Positions 7,463-18,082 of a DNA stretch of 64,000 nucleotides are shown here, piece by piece. A program made the position numbers and the translations under genes. The DNA lies in contig NZ_LS422984.1 of NCBI RefSeq assembly GCF_900411375.1, positions 212,510-276,509 of the forward strand, in the 5' to 3' direction. Within the stretch, counting starts at the first letter, position 1, and each line of letters starts with the position of its first letter. The notes under the pieces were generated by a model that worked only from the letters and a program-made list of their open reading frames with translations, made no database searches and was not told the origin of the DNA. The stretch comes from Lentilactobacillus raoultii. Its GTDB lineage: Bacteria > Bacillota > Bacilli > Lactobacillales > Lactobacillaceae.

Positions 7463-8461
7463 GTGAAAATTATTGCTTATGGCATTCGGGACGATGAAAA
7501 GCCCTATTTAGATAAATGGAGTGAAGAAAATCCCGATGTTGAAGTTGCATCAACTGGTGAGTTGCTGGATGAATCAACTGTTGAACAGGCTAAAGGTGCT
7601 GATGGTGTTGTCACCTATCAACAGAAGCCTTATACAGCCGCCGTACTCGACAAGTTAGGTGAGTATGGAATTAAGTATTTGTCCTTACGTAATGTGGGGG
7701 TTGACAATATTGATGCCGATGCTGCAAAACGTAACGGAATTCAAGTTACCAACGTGCCTGCATATTCACCTGAGGCAATTGCTGAATTTACGGTTACCCA
7801 GTTGATGAGACTGTTACGCCGAACCAATACATTCGATCGTAAAGAAGCAAACGGCGATCTTCGTTGGGCACCAGATATTGCCGAAGAATTAAACCAATTA
7901 ACGGTTGGGGTTTACGCAACGGGTAGAATTGGCCGTGCTGCTATGCGAATTTACAAGGGCTTTGGTGCCAAAGTAATTGCCTATGATATTTTCCATAATC
8001 CAGAATTGGAAAAAGAAGGCGTTTATGTTGATACGCCTGAAGAACTTTATGCTCAATCTGATGTATTATCAATTCATGCTCCTGCAACAAAAGAAAATGA
8101 ACATATGCTGAATGATGATGCCTTTAGCAAGATGAAGGATGGCGTCTACATTTTAAATCCAGCACGAGGAACTTTGGTTGATACGGATGCACTGATTCGG
8201 GCGCTTGATTCTGGTAAAGTGGCTGGTGCTGCTCTAGATGTATATGAAAATGAAGTTGGCATCTTTAATACTGACTTTGGCAGCTTTGATAAGATTCCAG
8301 ACGAACGATTGAAGGGACTTATGAAGCGTGAAAACGTTCTGGTTAGTCCACATATTGCCTTCTATACAAAGCGTGCTGTTCGGAACATGGTTTACTTTGC
8401 GATGGATGCAAATAAATCACTGATTTCGACCGGTAAATCTGACAAATTGGTGAAGCTTTAA
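7463..8461 (+). CDS. ldhD: D-lactate dehydrogenase (D-2-hydroxyacid dehydrogenase family)
   Basis: A 332-residue cytosolic NADH enzyme reducing pyruvate to D-lactate, the length usual for lactobacillal D-LDH. The start is GTG 7463, after AGGAGG at 7449-7454. Catalytic residues are R235 (PARGTL), E264 (YENEVG) and H297 (SPHIAFYT), and D175 (YDIF) is the NAD-selecting acid. The substrate-loop region RNVGVDNID is intact. The dinucleotide loop reads ATGRIG at 152-157, where family members usually have GTGRIG or GTGHIG, so the first glycine is alanine. Transcription is likely controlled through the inverted repeat just upstream. A terminator follows. Related 2-hydroxyacid specificities cannot be excluded. 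Confidence 0.88.
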   Translation: MKIIAYGIRDDEKPYLDKWSEENPDVEVASTGELLDESTVEQAKGADGVVTYQQKPYTAAVLDKLGEYGIKYLSLRNVGVDNIDADAAKRNGIQVTNVPAYSPEAIAEFTVTQLMRLLRRTNTFDRKEANGDLRWAPDIAEELNQLTVGVYATGRIGRAAMRIYKGFGAKVIAYDIFHNPELEKEGVYVDTPEELYAQSDVLSIHAPATKENEHMLNDDAFSKMKDGVYILNPARGTLVDTDALIRALDSGKVAGAALDVYENEVGIFNTDFGSFDKIPDERLKGLMKRENVLVSPHIAFYTKRAVRNMVYFAMDANKSLISTGKSDKLVKL

Positions 8462-8483
8462 ACTGAACTTGTTATAAAAAATA

Positions 8484-8526
8484 AAAAAAGGAATCCTTTT
8501 CGATTACGGAAGGGATTTCTTTTTTT
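8484..8526 (+). terminator. Rho-independent terminator after ldhD
   Basis: AAAAAGGAATCCTTTTCG pairs, with G-T wobbles, to CGGAAGGGATTTCTTTTT. The stem has runs of A and T at its two ends, so it may also serve the convergent HAD gene. Confidence 0.8.
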
Positions 8527-8537
8527 AATAGGTCGGA

Positions 8538-9263
8538 TTAGACTTCTGCAGCTAATTCCAGTAGTAATTCTTGAAGTTGGGAACTGTTATTAACCGTTTG
8601 ATCCGGAATAATCTCAGGATCTGCAATTGCCGCATTGTGATTATTGTACCAAACGGTTTGCCAACCAGCTTTTTTCGCTGGAATAACGTCATTAAAATAA
8701 GAGCTGCCAACGTAAATCATTTCACTACCACGAAGATTTAATTTTCGATTCATCAAAGTAAAAATTTTAGGATCTGGTTTTTGAACGTTTGCATCTTCAG
8801 ACGTAATGATATTTTCTCTGGAAAACCAATGATGCAATTTTAATCGCATAATTTTAGAAAGTTGATTTTTGGTTGTGCCATTCGTGATAATTCCCAATTT
8901 AAATTTTTCACTCAGGTGATTAAAAACGGTTGCTAAGCCATTGAATAATTGGATATTTTGACTAAGCTGATGATAAGATTGCCAGAAATCAGCTGCTTTT
9001 TGTTGTGTTAAGCCGTCAAGTGAAAACAGTTTGAATGAATGATGTAAACAGTGAAAATTAATCTCAGATTTTGAAAGTTGAAGTTGTTGGTCGAGATTGC
9101 TTTTGGCAATTACCAACTGTTCTTGGTGAATGTAGTTAGTAAAAATCTTGGCCATTAAATGACCATCAATATCGTTCGAAAAAGTTTGCTTAAAAGCAAC
9201 TTTGAATGACGGTTCTTGATCATATAATGTATCGTCAACATCGAAAACAATGGCTTTAATCAT
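8538..9263 (-). CDS. HAD-IA family hydrolase (YjjG-like)
   Basis: A 241-residue HAD phosphatase with nucleophile motif VFDVDDTLYDQEPS at residues 6-19, motif II ITNGTT near residue 125, and a C-terminal VGSSYFNDVIPAKKAG metal-binding block. The helical cap between motifs I and II places it in subclass IA, alongside YjjG-type nucleotide phosphatases, but the substrate cannot be read from sequence. AAGGAGG precedes the ATG on the reverse strand. It is a single gene, convergent with ldhD and divergent from rpsB. Confidence 0.82.
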   Translation of the reverse strand: MIKAIVFDVDDTLYDQEPSFKVAFKQTFSNDIDGHLMAKIFTNYIHQEQLVIAKSNLDQQLQLSKSEINFHCLHHSFKLFSLDGLTQQKAADFWQSYHQLSQNIQLFNGLATVFNHLSEKFKLGIITNGTTKNQLSKIMRLKLHHWFSRENIITSEDANVQKPDPKIFTLMNRKLNLRGSEMIYVGSSYFNDVIPAKKAGWQTVWYNNHNAAIADPEIIPDQTVNNSSQLQELLLELAAEV

Positions 9264-9412
9264 GTAGACTCCTCCTTGCTACGATTTATTATTCTAACAC
9301 GTTTTAAAAAAATTTAACAATTCTGTTGCAAGGGAGGGAGGGCTGAACTTAGATTTAATTGTTTAAAAATCAGCTTGGTTGAATTGTTTTTTGAATGATT
9401 ATCATAAAATCC

Positions 9413-9441
9413 TTGCTTTCAGGGCTGTTTTTAGCTATACT
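9413..9441 (+). promoter_or_regulatory. Promoter of rpsB
   Basis: TTGCTT (9413-9418) and TATACT (9436-9441) are 17 bases apart. The start would fall near 9448, giving a 5' leader of about 105 bases before rpsB. Confidence 0.7.
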
Positions 9442-9459
9442 CTTATAGGTGTTTTAATT

Positions 9460-9530
9460 ACACACTCGATGCAATGCGATGGGTGTTGCTACAGTTTGTA
9501 GTTCCTGATTGCAAGTGACCATCGGGGAGG
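9460..9530 (+). ncRNA. Candidate structured leader of rpsB
   Basis: Nested complementary segments are visible: CGATGG (9477-9482) with CCATCG (9519-9524), TTGC (9486-9489) with GCAA (9511-9514), and CTACA (9489-9493) with TGTAG (9497-9501). The outer stem ends just before the GGGGAGG run. This resembles an autoregulatory ribosomal-protein leader, but I know no established family that it matches. Confidence 0.4.
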
Positions 9531-9555
9531 AAAAAAACTTTATGGAGGCTAAATC

Positions 9556-10362
9556 ATGGCTGTAATTTCTATGAAACAATTATTGGAAGCTGGTGTCCAT
9601 TTTGGTCACCAAACACGTCGCTGGAATCCTAAGATGAAGCAGTATATCTTTACTGAACGAAATGGGATCTACATCATTGATTTACAAAAAACAGTCAAAT
9701 TAATTGATGTTGCTTATAATTTCATGAAGGAAGAAGCTTCAAAAGGTGCTGTTGTTCTGTTTGTTGGTACTAAAAAACAAGCTCAGGATTCAATTGCTGA
9801 AGAAGCAACTCGTGCTGGTCAGTATTATGTTAACAACCGCTGGCTTGGTGGGACGTTAACTAACTGGGATACTATTCAATCACGTGTTAAGCGATTGAAA
9901 GATCTTAAGAAGATGGAAACTGACGGAACATTTGATGTTTTGCCAAAGAAGGAAGTCTCACTATTAATTAAGCAGCGAGATAAACTTGAGAGATTCTTAG
10001 GTGGAATTGAAGATATGCCTAAGTTACCAGATGTTTTGTTCATTGTGGATCCGCGAAAGGAACAAATTGCGGTTCATGAAGCTCAAAAGTTAAACATCCC
10101 GATCGTGGCAATGGTTGATACCAATACTGACCCAGATCAGATTGACGTGGTCATTCCATCAAATGATGATGCTATTCGTGCCGTTCGCTTGATTACATCA
10201 ACAATGGCGGATGCCATTATTGAGGGTCGTCAGGGTGAAGATGAAGTTAGCGAAGAAACATTTGAAAATGGTTCAAAAGACGACAAAAAAGATTCAAAAG
10301 AAGATTCAATTGAAGATATTGCCCACGCTGTAGAAGGCAAAGACGCTTCAAATAACCAGTAA
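9556..10362 (+). CDS. rpsB: 30S ribosomal protein S2
   Basis: A 268-residue small-subunit protein bound at the head-body junction of the 30S. The S2 signatures are clear: [19 protein letters not shown] at residues 8-26, [12 protein letters not shown] near residue 95, and [13 protein letters not shown] near residue 185. The last 40 residues, rich in Asp, Glu, Lys and Ser, are an acidic extension beyond the usual S2 core and are probably disordered. The start ATG has ATGGAGG upstream. It is followed by a hairpin and then tsf, the conserved rpsB-tsf order. Confidence 0.98.
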   Translation: MAVISMKQLLEAGVHFGHQTRRWNPKMKQYIFTERNGIYIIDLQKTVKLIDVAYNFMKEEASKGAVVLFVGTKKQAQDSIAEEATRAGQYYVNNRWLGGTLTNWDTIQSRVKRLKDLKKMETDGTFDVLPKKEVSLLIKQRDKLERFLGGIEDMPKLPDVLFIVDPRKEQIAVHEAQKLNIPIVAMVDTNTDPDQIDVVIPSNDDAIRAVRLITSTMADAIIEGRQGEDEVSEETFENGSKDDKKDSKEDSIEDIAHAVEGKDASNNQ

Positions 10363-10373
10363 TAGCACTTAGG

Positions 10374-10423
10374 CTGACTCTATTGCTATAGACCTAATTT
10401 GGCCTTAGTGTAGAGTCAGTTTT
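10374..10423 (+). terminator. Hairpin between rpsB and tsf (partial terminator)
   Basis: CTGACTCTA (10374-10382) pairs perfectly with TAGAGTCAG (10411-10419), followed by TTTT. The weak T run and the position within the rpsB-tsf pair suggest partial termination that sets S2 and EF-Ts levels differently. Confidence 0.6.
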
Positions 10424-10450
10424 GTGTTAAGAATTAAGGAGGCCGTTAAA

Positions 10451-11329
10451 ATGGCAAAAATTTCCGCATCACAGGTAATGCAATTACGTAAAAAAACCGG
10501 TGTTGGTATGATGGACGCAAAGAAAGCGCTGGTAGCCACAGAGGGTGACTTTGACAAAGCAATTGAAGTTTTACGTGAAAAAGGTGTTGCCAAAGCTGAA
10601 AAGAAAAGTGATCGAGTAGCTGCTAATGGATTAGCTACGATTGTGATTAAAGGAAATACTGCAGCAATTATTGAAGTTAACTCAGAAACTGATTTTGTTG
10701 CCTCAAGTGATCCTTTTAAAGCTGCTGTTGCTCGAATTAGTGACGCAATTGTGACTAACAAACCAGCAGATGTTGAGGCTGCAATGGCACTTAAAACAGA
10801 CAAGGGAACGATCAAAGATGATTTGGTTGAAACGACTCAAGTTACTGGTGAAAAAGTAAGTTTACGTCGTTTTAAAATCGTTGAAAAAGGTGACGATGAA
10901 GTCTTTGGCTCGTATTTGCATAACGGCGGTTTAATTGCATCATTGGTTCAATTGAAGGGTGCTGACGAAACCACTGCTAAAGATGTTGCGATGCACGTCG
11001 CTGCAACTAATCCTGAGTATCTTAATCAGGCAGAAGTTCCTGCAGATCGTTTAGCTCATGAAAAGGAAATTCTAAAACAAGAAGCCTTGAATGAAGGCAA
11101 ACCTGAAAAAATTGTTGAAAAGATGGTTGAAGGACGTCTTCATAAATTTTTAGCAGAGATTTGCTTGGAAGATCAGGAATTTGTTAAGGATCCGGATCAG
11201 ACAGTGGCTCAATACGTTGCTTCTAAGAATGGCTCAATTGTTAAGTTTGTTCGCTATGAAGTTGGCGAAGGCATCGAAAAAAAGCAGGAAAGCTTCGAGG
11301 ATGAAGTTCGTGATCAATTAGGAAATTAG
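10451..11329 (+). CDS. tsf: Elongation factor Ts
   Basis: A 292-residue nucleotide exchange factor for EF-Tu. The N-terminal UBA-like domain with [16 protein letters not shown] (residues 11-26) and the EF-Tu contact motif [11 protein letters not shown] near residue 80 are intact. The second half holds [10 protein letters not shown] and the conserved [12 protein letters not shown] block. The start ATG at 10451 follows AAGGAGG at 10437-10443. It is cotranscribed with rpsB through the intergenic hairpin and is closed by a strong terminator. Confidence 0.98.
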   Translation: MAKISASQVMQLRKKTGVGMMDAKKALVATEGDFDKAIEVLREKGVAKAEKKSDRVAANGLATIVIKGNTAAIIEVNSETDFVASSDPFKAAVARISDAIVTNKPADVEAAMALKTDKGTIKDDLVETTQVTGEKVSLRRFKIVEKGDDEVFGSYLHNGGLIASLVQLKGADETTAKDVAMHVAATNPEYLNQAEVPADRLAHEKEILKQEALNEGKPEKIVEKMVEGRLHKFLAEICLEDQEFVKDPDQTVAQYVASKNGSIVKFVRYEVGEGIEKKQESFEDEVRDQLGN

Positions 11330-11338
11330 CTTTTTATT

Positions 11339-11381
11339 AAAAGGACTGGAACGACGGCTATTTTTGTTCCAGTCCTTTTTT
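11339..11381 (+). terminator. Rho-independent terminator after tsf
   Basis: AAAAGGACTGGAAC pairs perfectly with GTTCCAGTCC plus TTTT, giving a 14-bp stem and a six-T tail. Confidence 0.9.
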
Positions 11382-11440
11382 GCGACTTTCAAAAATGATT
11401 AAGGTAAAGCTGTTAAGAATTTTTGAATTTATGAGTTTTA

Positions 11441-11470
11441 TTGTTGCAGTTAACTTGAGTATGCTAAAAT
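11441..11470 (+). promoter_or_regulatory. Probable pyrH promoter
   Basis: TTGTTG (11441-11446) and TAAAAT (11465-11470) are separated by 18 bases, downstream of the tsf terminator and about 34 bases before the pyrH start. Confidence 0.5.
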
Positions 11471-11503
11471 TGGTGTTAATGATTAATTATGGGAGGCACT
11501 TTG

Positions 11504-12226
11504 ATGTCCAAAGTAAAATACAACCGAATTATTTTAAAATTGAGCGGCGAAGCGTTAGCCGGTGAGCGTGGATTTGGTATTAATCCGCCGGTGATTAAGG
11601 ACGTCGCAAAAGAAATCAAGGATATTTTTGAAATGGGTGTCCAAATTGGCATTGTCGTCGGTGGTGGTAACATGTGGCGTGGTGAAGCTGGTGCCGAAAT
11701 GGGAATGGAACGTGCTCAAGCGGATTACATCGGAATGTTAGGAACTACGATGAACGGATTGGCACTTCAGGATAATTTAGAGTCTCTTGATGTGCCAACA
11801 CGCGTTCAGACGTCAATTGAGATGCGTCAAATTGCTGAGCCGTATATTCGTCGAAAAGCAGTCCGTCATCTGGAAAAAGGGCGGGTCGTCATTTTTGCAG
11901 GAGGTACCGGGAATCCATATTTCTCAACCGACACAACGGCTGCATTACGAGCCGCAGAAATTGGTGCTGATGCCATTTTAATGGCCAAAAATGGCGTTGA
12001 TGGAATTTACACAGCTGACCCACGGACTCATAAAGATGCTAAGAAGTACGAAACATTAACTTATATGGATATTTTGGAAAAGGGCCTTAAAGTGATGGAT
12101 TCTACAGCCAGCTCATTATCCATGGATAATCATATTCCACTCGTCGTTTTTAATTTAAACAAACCGGGAAATATTCGCAAAGTTGTCTCTGGTGACAGCA
12201 TTGGTACAACTGTAGAGGAGAGATAA
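11504..12226 (+). CDS. pyrH: Uridylate kinase (UMP kinase)
   Basis: A 240-residue amino-acid-kinase-fold enzyme phosphorylating UMP to UDP for pyrimidine nucleotide and UDP-sugar supply. The start is ATG 11504, eight bases after GGGAGG; an earlier in-frame ATG at 11489 lies before that site and is less likely. Motifs include [10 protein letters not shown] at the N-terminus, [10 protein letters not shown] for phosphate binding, [13 protein letters not shown] near residue 135, and the C-terminal NLNKPGN. The frr start follows one base past the stop, the standard pyrH-frr pair. Confidence 0.97.
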   Translation: MSKVKYNRIILKLSGEALAGERGFGINPPVIKDVAKEIKDIFEMGVQIGIVVGGGNMWRGEAGAEMGMERAQADYIGMLGTTMNGLALQDNLESLDVPTRVQTSIEMRQIAEPYIRRKAVRHLEKGRVVIFAGGTGNPYFSTDTTAALRAAEIGADAILMAKNGVDGIYTADPRTHKDAKKYETLTYMDILEKGLKVMDSTASSLSMDNHIPLVVFNLNKPGNIRKVVSGDSIGTTVEER

Positions 12227-12227
12227 A

Positions 12228-12791
12228 ATGGCAAATTCACAAGAAATTCTGAACGAAGCAAAAACTAAAATGAAAAAAGCACAAGCCGTTTTGGAGCATG
12301 AACTTGGTAGTATTCGTGCTGGTCGTGCAAATGCTAGTCTTTTGAACGGCGTCACGGTCGACTACTATGGTGCACCAACGCCATTAAATCAAATTGCTTC
12401 TATCTCCATTCCAGAAGCGAGAGTTATTTTAATTACACCGTATGATAAATCTTCACTTGAAAACATTGAAAAGGGCATCTATGAAGCAGACCTTGGCCTA
12501 AGCCCAGCTAATGATGGCTCAGCAATTCGTTTGGCAATTCCCGCGCTTACTGAAGATCGTCGAAAAGAAATTGCCAAACAAGTGAAAGCAACCGGTGAAA
12601 AAAGTAAAGTTGCAATTCGAAATGTCCGTCGTGAAGCGATGGATACCTTCAAAAAAGATAATAAAAACGATGACATAACTGATGATGAATTACACCGATT
12701 AGAAGACCAGGTTCAAAAATTAACCGATAATTCAATTAAAGGCGTCGACAAGATTGTTGCTGATAAGGAAAACGAAGTCATGAATGGCTAG
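12228..12791 (+). CDS. frr: Ribosome recycling factor
   Basis: A 187-residue protein that with EF-G splits post-termination ribosomes. The hallmark ELGSIRAGRANASLLNGV block (residues 25-42), the proline turn at YYGAPTPLNQIASI, and the C-terminal coiled-coil helices with RREAMDTFKK are all present and the length is normal. The GAGGAGAG before the ATG lies inside the end of pyrH, indicating coupling. It is followed 15 bases later by an unrecognised gene that shares the operon. Confidence 0.98.
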   Translation: MANSQEILNEAKTKMKKAQAVLEHELGSIRAGRANASLLNGVTVDYYGAPTPLNQIASISIPEARVILITPYDKSSLENIEKGIYEADLGLSPANDGSAIRLAIPALTEDRRKEIAKQVKATGEKSKVAIRNVRREAMDTFKKDNKNDDITDDELHRLEDQVQKLTDNSIKGVDKIVADKENEVMNG

Positions 12792-12806
12792 AAAGTAGGG
12801 ATTATA

Positions 12807-13262
12807 ATGGCAGATAATAATAACGGTAATAATAACAATAATGATGATGAAGTTTCAGTTGTACCGGGAACAAAAGAATTTGAAAAGATGTTGTTCAAAT
12901 TAAATAAACCGGTTACTGAAGATAATCTAGGAGATTTAGATTATAATGGTAATCGCCTCGAACCGGTTCAAGACGATTTGTATGCAATGCCTGCATACGT
13001 TGCTAATGATTTCAATCTCTTCTTTATCGTTTCTCAGTTAGTTGAAGATGATTGGGTGATGGCCTTTTCTCATGCGACGATTGAGGGAGAAAGCAATGTC
13101 ACTGATTTGTCTGAGCCGATGACGACAGGGAAAGGATTGAATGAACTCGGTAGTAAAAGCCCGGCGGATGCAAATCAGCTGTTGAAATACTTTAATACCT
13201 TGGCAGAAGCAAATCGTGGTGAATGGCGAATGGTTGAACGTCCGGATGGTGCAGAAGACTAA
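12807..13262 (+). CDS. Unrecognised acidic protein between frr and uppS
   Basis: A 151-residue soluble, acidic protein with no membrane segment or cysteine. The first 15 residues are an Asn/Asp-rich low-complexity lead (ADNNNGNNNNNDDE). The rest looks like one compact domain with the stretch AMPAYVANDFNLFFIVSQLV near residue 52 and a C-terminal EWRMVERPDG. The Shine-Dalgarno is a modest GTAGGG. The gene lies only 15 bases after frr and is closed by a hairpin before uppS, so it belongs to the pyrH-frr transcript. I recognise no family and assign no function. Confidence 0.75.
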   Translation: MADNNNGNNNNNDDEVSVVPGTKEFEKMLFKLNKPVTEDNLGDLDYNGNRLEPVQDDLYAMPAYVANDFNLFFIVSQLVEDDWVMAFSHATIEGESNVTDLSEPMTTGKGLNELGSKSPADANQLLKYFNTLAEANRGEWRMVERPDGAED

Positions 13263-13279
13263 CAATTAAGTGCATTTTT

Positions 13280-13312
13280 AGGATGAGTTTAACATCTCAT
13301 CCTTTCTTTTTT
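13280..13312 (+). terminator. Terminator between the orphan gene and uppS
   Basis: AGGATGAG (13280-13287) and CTCATCCT (13296-13303) flank an eight-base loop and are followed by a T-rich tail broken by one C. uppS begins 25 bases later with no obvious promoter, so read-through is likely. Confidence 0.7.
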
Positions 13313-13337
13313 CCCGATTCGTTTAGAGGAGAGTCCA

Positions 13338-14108
13338 ATGTTTAACAATAACAAAAAGCATCCAGAAGCAACTATTTCACTAGATCCAAATCGCATTCCT
13401 GAACACATTGCAATTATTATGGATGGTAATGGTCGTTGGGCAAAGAAACGTCATTTACCAAGAATTGCTGGCCATCGGCAGGGAATGGAGACTGTGAAAA
13501 CAGTTACCAAAGCTGCTAGTAAACTTGGGGTAAAGGTCTTAACGCTTTATGCATTTTCAACAGAAAATTGGAAACGGCCGAAAGACGAAGTAAATTTCCT
13601 AATGGGACTACCAGTTAAGTTTTTTAATAACTTTGTCCCAGAACTTATAGAAAATAATGTCAAGGTTTCTGTTATGGGCATAGTGGATGAGTTGCCTCAA
13701 CCAACGCAGAAAGCCGTTTATGATGCAATTGCTCAAACTAGCGATTGTACTGGTATGATTTTAAATTTTGCATTAAACTATGGCAGTAGGTTGGATATCC
13801 GAATGGCTGTCCGCCAGATTGCGAATGAAGTTAAGGAGAATGCCATTTCTGTATCTGATATCAATGATGACTTAATTTCTCGTCATCTGATGACTGGTTT
13901 CTTGAATCAATATGCGGATCCTGATTTACTCATTCGAACAAGTGGTGAAGAAAGGATTTCTAATTTTTTGCTTTGGCAAATTGCATATAGTGAATTGGTA
14001 TTTACAAAAACGCTTTGGCCTGACTTTGATGGCGAAACGCTCAAAGAAATGATTAGAGATTATCAAAAGCGGGATCGAAGATTTGGTGGATTAAATCAAG
14101 AAGAGTAG
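13338..14108 (+). CDS. uppS: Isoprenyl transferase (undecaprenyl diphosphate synthase)
   Basis: A 256-residue cis-prenyltransferase that extends farnesyl diphosphate with isopentenyl units to C55-PP, the lipid carrier for peptidoglycan and teichoic acid. The catalytic D29 lies in IAIIMDGNGRWAKKR, with GHRQGM and the FSTENWKRP block behind it, and the C-terminal IRTSGEERISNFLLWQIAYSE completes the signature. Its precursor comes from the mevalonate route represented here by mvaS. It is 12 bases ahead of cdsA, the conserved uppS-cdsA-rseP-proS-polC order. Confidence 0.97.
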   Translation: MFNNNKKHPEATISLDPNRIPEHIAIIMDGNGRWAKKRHLPRIAGHRQGMETVKTVTKAASKLGVKVLTLYAFSTENWKRPKDEVNFLMGLPVKFFNNFVPELIENNVKVSVMGIVDELPQPTQKAVYDAIAQTSDCTGMILNFALNYGSRLDIRMAVRQIANEVKENAISVSDINDDLISRHLMTGFLNQYADPDLLIRTSGEERISNFLLWQIAYSELVFTKTLWPDFDGETLKEMIRDYQKRDRRFGGLNQEE

Positions 14109-14120
14109 GAGCGAAGTTAA

Positions 14121-14909
14121 GTGAAACAACGTGTCATAACTGCAGTCATAGCATTGATCATCTTTATTCCAATTATTATTTTGGGGCATATCTGGCTTGA
14201 TATTGCTGCTCTGGCGCTGGGAATTGTGGCAGTTTCGGAGATATTAGTCATGAAGAAACGGATTTTAGTGGCTGGTGAGTCAATCATTGCCTATCTTGGT
14301 GTCAGTGCGTTGATTTTACCTGGGCACTGGACTAATTTTTTACCCGGCGACTATAACCAAACGTTTATTTTCTTTTTATTTGTTTTAATGTTGCTGTTAG
14401 TTACAGTCCTTAGCAGAAACTTATTTACCTTCGATGATGCTGGCGTGATCATTCTTGGCATGTTATATATCGGAATGGGGTTTCACTACTTTATTGCAGC
14501 CAGAGCAGTTTCGTTAGCCGTCTTACTATACGCACTCTTTATCGTATGGGTAACCGACAGTGGTGCCTACATTTTTGGAAGACTGTTGGGGAAGCATAAA
14601 TTAGCACCGCGAATTAGCCCCAATAAAACTTGGGAAGGCTCGATTTGTGGGTTACTTTCAGCCACCATTTTATGTTCAATTTTTGTTTTTTTCTATCCAA
14701 TTCCGGGCTACTCATTATTTGAAATGATTTTAATCACTATTTTTCTGTCTGTTGCCGGCCAGTTTGGTGATTTGATTGAATCGGCACTTAAAAGGTATTA
14801 CGGCGTTAAGGATTCTGGGAAAATTTTACCAGGACATGGTGGAATCTTGGATCGATTTGACAGCTTGCTGTTTGTATTACCAATGCTGCATCTAGTTGGT
14901 ATTATTTAG
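14121..14909 (+). CDS. cdsA: Phosphatidate cytidylyltransferase
   Basis: A 262-residue polytopic membrane enzyme making CDP-diacylglycerol from phosphatidic acid and CTP. About seven or eight hydrophobic segments are seen. The CDP-alcohol/CdsA signature is in the C-terminal half: DSGAYIFGRLLGKHKLAPRI with SPNKTWEG, then GDLIESALKR and the terminal KDSGKILPGHGGILDR. The start is GTG 14121, preceded by TAGGAGCG. It works downstream of PlsC and sits between uppS and rseP in one operon. Confidence 0.96.
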   Translation: MKQRVITAVIALIIFIPIIILGHIWLDIAALALGIVAVSEILVMKKRILVAGESIIAYLGVSALILPGHWTNFLPGDYNQTFIFFLFVLMLLLVTVLSRNLFTFDDAGVIILGMLYIGMGFHYFIAARAVSLAVLLYALFIVWVTDSGAYIFGRLLGKHKLAPRISPNKTWEGSICGLLSATILCSIFVFFYPIPGYSLFEMILITIFLSVAGQFGDLIESALKRYYGVKDSGKILPGHGGILDRFDSLLFVLPMLHLVGII

Positions 14910-14934
14910 TCTTTGTTTAGGAGGAGAGGGCCGC

Positions 14935-16209
14935 TTGATAACTACAATTATAGTTTTCATCATTGTCTTTGGAATTTTGGTTATTTTTCACGAATTTGGT
15001 CATTATATTATGGCTAAACGGTCTGGAATATTAGTCCGTGAATTTTCTGTTGGGATGGGACCAAAACTATTCTTTCACCGAAGTGGCAGCACAACATTTA
15101 CTTTGCGTCTATTACCACTTGGCGGTTATGTTCGTATGGCTGGTGAAGTTGATGATGGCGAAGAGGAATTAAAACCAGGGACGCCCGTCACCCTGCAATT
15201 AAATGATCATGATATCGTAACTCGGATTAACACAAGTAACAAACACTCGTTGTTTCAGGGAATCCCTTTAACGGTTACGGACGTTGATTTATCCCACAAC
15301 CTTTTTATCAAAGGTTATGAAAATGGTGATGAATCGACTATTAAATCCTATTCCGTCGATCATGATGCTGTCATTATTGAAAATGATGGGACAGAGTTAC
15401 AAATTGCACCAGAGGATGTTCAATTTCAGGCTGCCCCTCTTGGAAAAAGAATGTTGACAAACTTTGCCGGTGTCTTCAATAACTTTATTTTGGCAATTTT
15501 GGTTTACACAATCTTAGGCTTTGTTCAAGGCGGCGTTCAATCTAACACAAATCAGATTGATGTCATGCCGTCTAATTCGGTTGCCCGACAAGCAGGAATT
15601 AAATCCGGTGATCGGATTGTCTCTATTAATGGTCACAAAACTGCCAACTGGGATCAATTAGCAGTTCAAATCCAAGCGAATCCGGGCAAGCGAGTTAAAG
15701 CTGAGATTAATCGAAATGGGCAAAATAGGACCATTCAAATGACCCCTAGGGCCAATCAACAAGGGGGTAAAAAGATTGGTGTCATTGGGATTACACAATC
15801 ACTTGATAAGAGTTTTAAGGCTAAAGCATTATCAGGGTTTACCCAAACCTGGACGATGACCAAGACTTTGCTTGGTGCTTTGTGGTCAATGATCAGTGGT
15901 CACTTTAGCTTAAATGATTTAGGCGGTCCAGTTGCCATTTTTGCCACGACCTCTCAAGCAGCTTCAATGGGCGTCTCAGGCGTGTTAACCTTCTTGGCAT
16001 GGTTATCATTGAACTTGGCAATCATTAACTTAATTCCGATTCCTGGGCTTGACGGTGGCAAACTGGTGCTTAATATCATTGAAGCAATTCGTAGAAAACC
16101 AGTTTCTCAGAGAACTGAGACCATTGTGACGCTAATCGGATTTGCATTCCTAATGATTTTGATGATTTTGGTAACATGGAATGATATTGAACGTTACTTT
16201 TTGCACTAA
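14935..16209 (+). CDS. rseP: RIP zinc metalloprotease RseP/RasP
   Basis: A 424-residue intramembrane site-2 protease. The start TTG 14935 is preferred because AGGAGG lies at 14919-14924; an upstream in-frame ATG at 14896 is inside cdsA. The zinc motif HEFGH (residues 19-23) sits in the first membrane segment, a PDZ domain covers about residues 215-285 (ARQAGIKSGDRIVSING), and the second catalytic segment carries NLIPIPGLDGGK. In Firmicutes such proteases cleave anti-sigma factors and remnant signal peptides; targets here are unknown. Confidence 0.94.
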   Translation: MITTIIVFIIVFGILVIFHEFGHYIMAKRSGILVREFSVGMGPKLFFHRSGSTTFTLRLLPLGGYVRMAGEVDDGEEELKPGTPVTLQLNDHDIVTRINTSNKHSLFQGIPLTVTDVDLSHNLFIKGYENGDESTIKSYSVDHDAVIIENDGTELQIAPEDVQFQAAPLGKRMLTNFAGVFNNFILAILVYTILGFVQGGVQSNTNQIDVMPSNSVARQAGIKSGDRIVSINGHKTANWDQLAVQIQANPGKRVKAEINRNGQNRTIQMTPRANQQGGKKIGVIGITQSLDKSFKAKALSGFTQTWTMTKTLLGALWSMISGHFSLNDLGGPVAIFATTSQAASMGVSGVLTFLAWLSLNLAIINLIPIPGLDGGKLVLNIIEAIRRKPVSQRTETIVTLIGFAFLMILMILVTWNDIERYFLH

Positions 16210-16257
16210 TCCGTTATTAAAAAATAAATTAATGTTGATAGAAGGAGAAGCCGTTAA

Positions 16258-17970
<1,713 letters not shown>

Positions 17971-18082
17971 TTTTATACTTAAAAACGTTATTTTAAGTGA
18001 CTTCGAATTTACTATTTTGAATTTTTTAAGTATGCTTAATAGTAAAGCAACGTTTAGTTATCTTTAACTGATGATGGATTTA

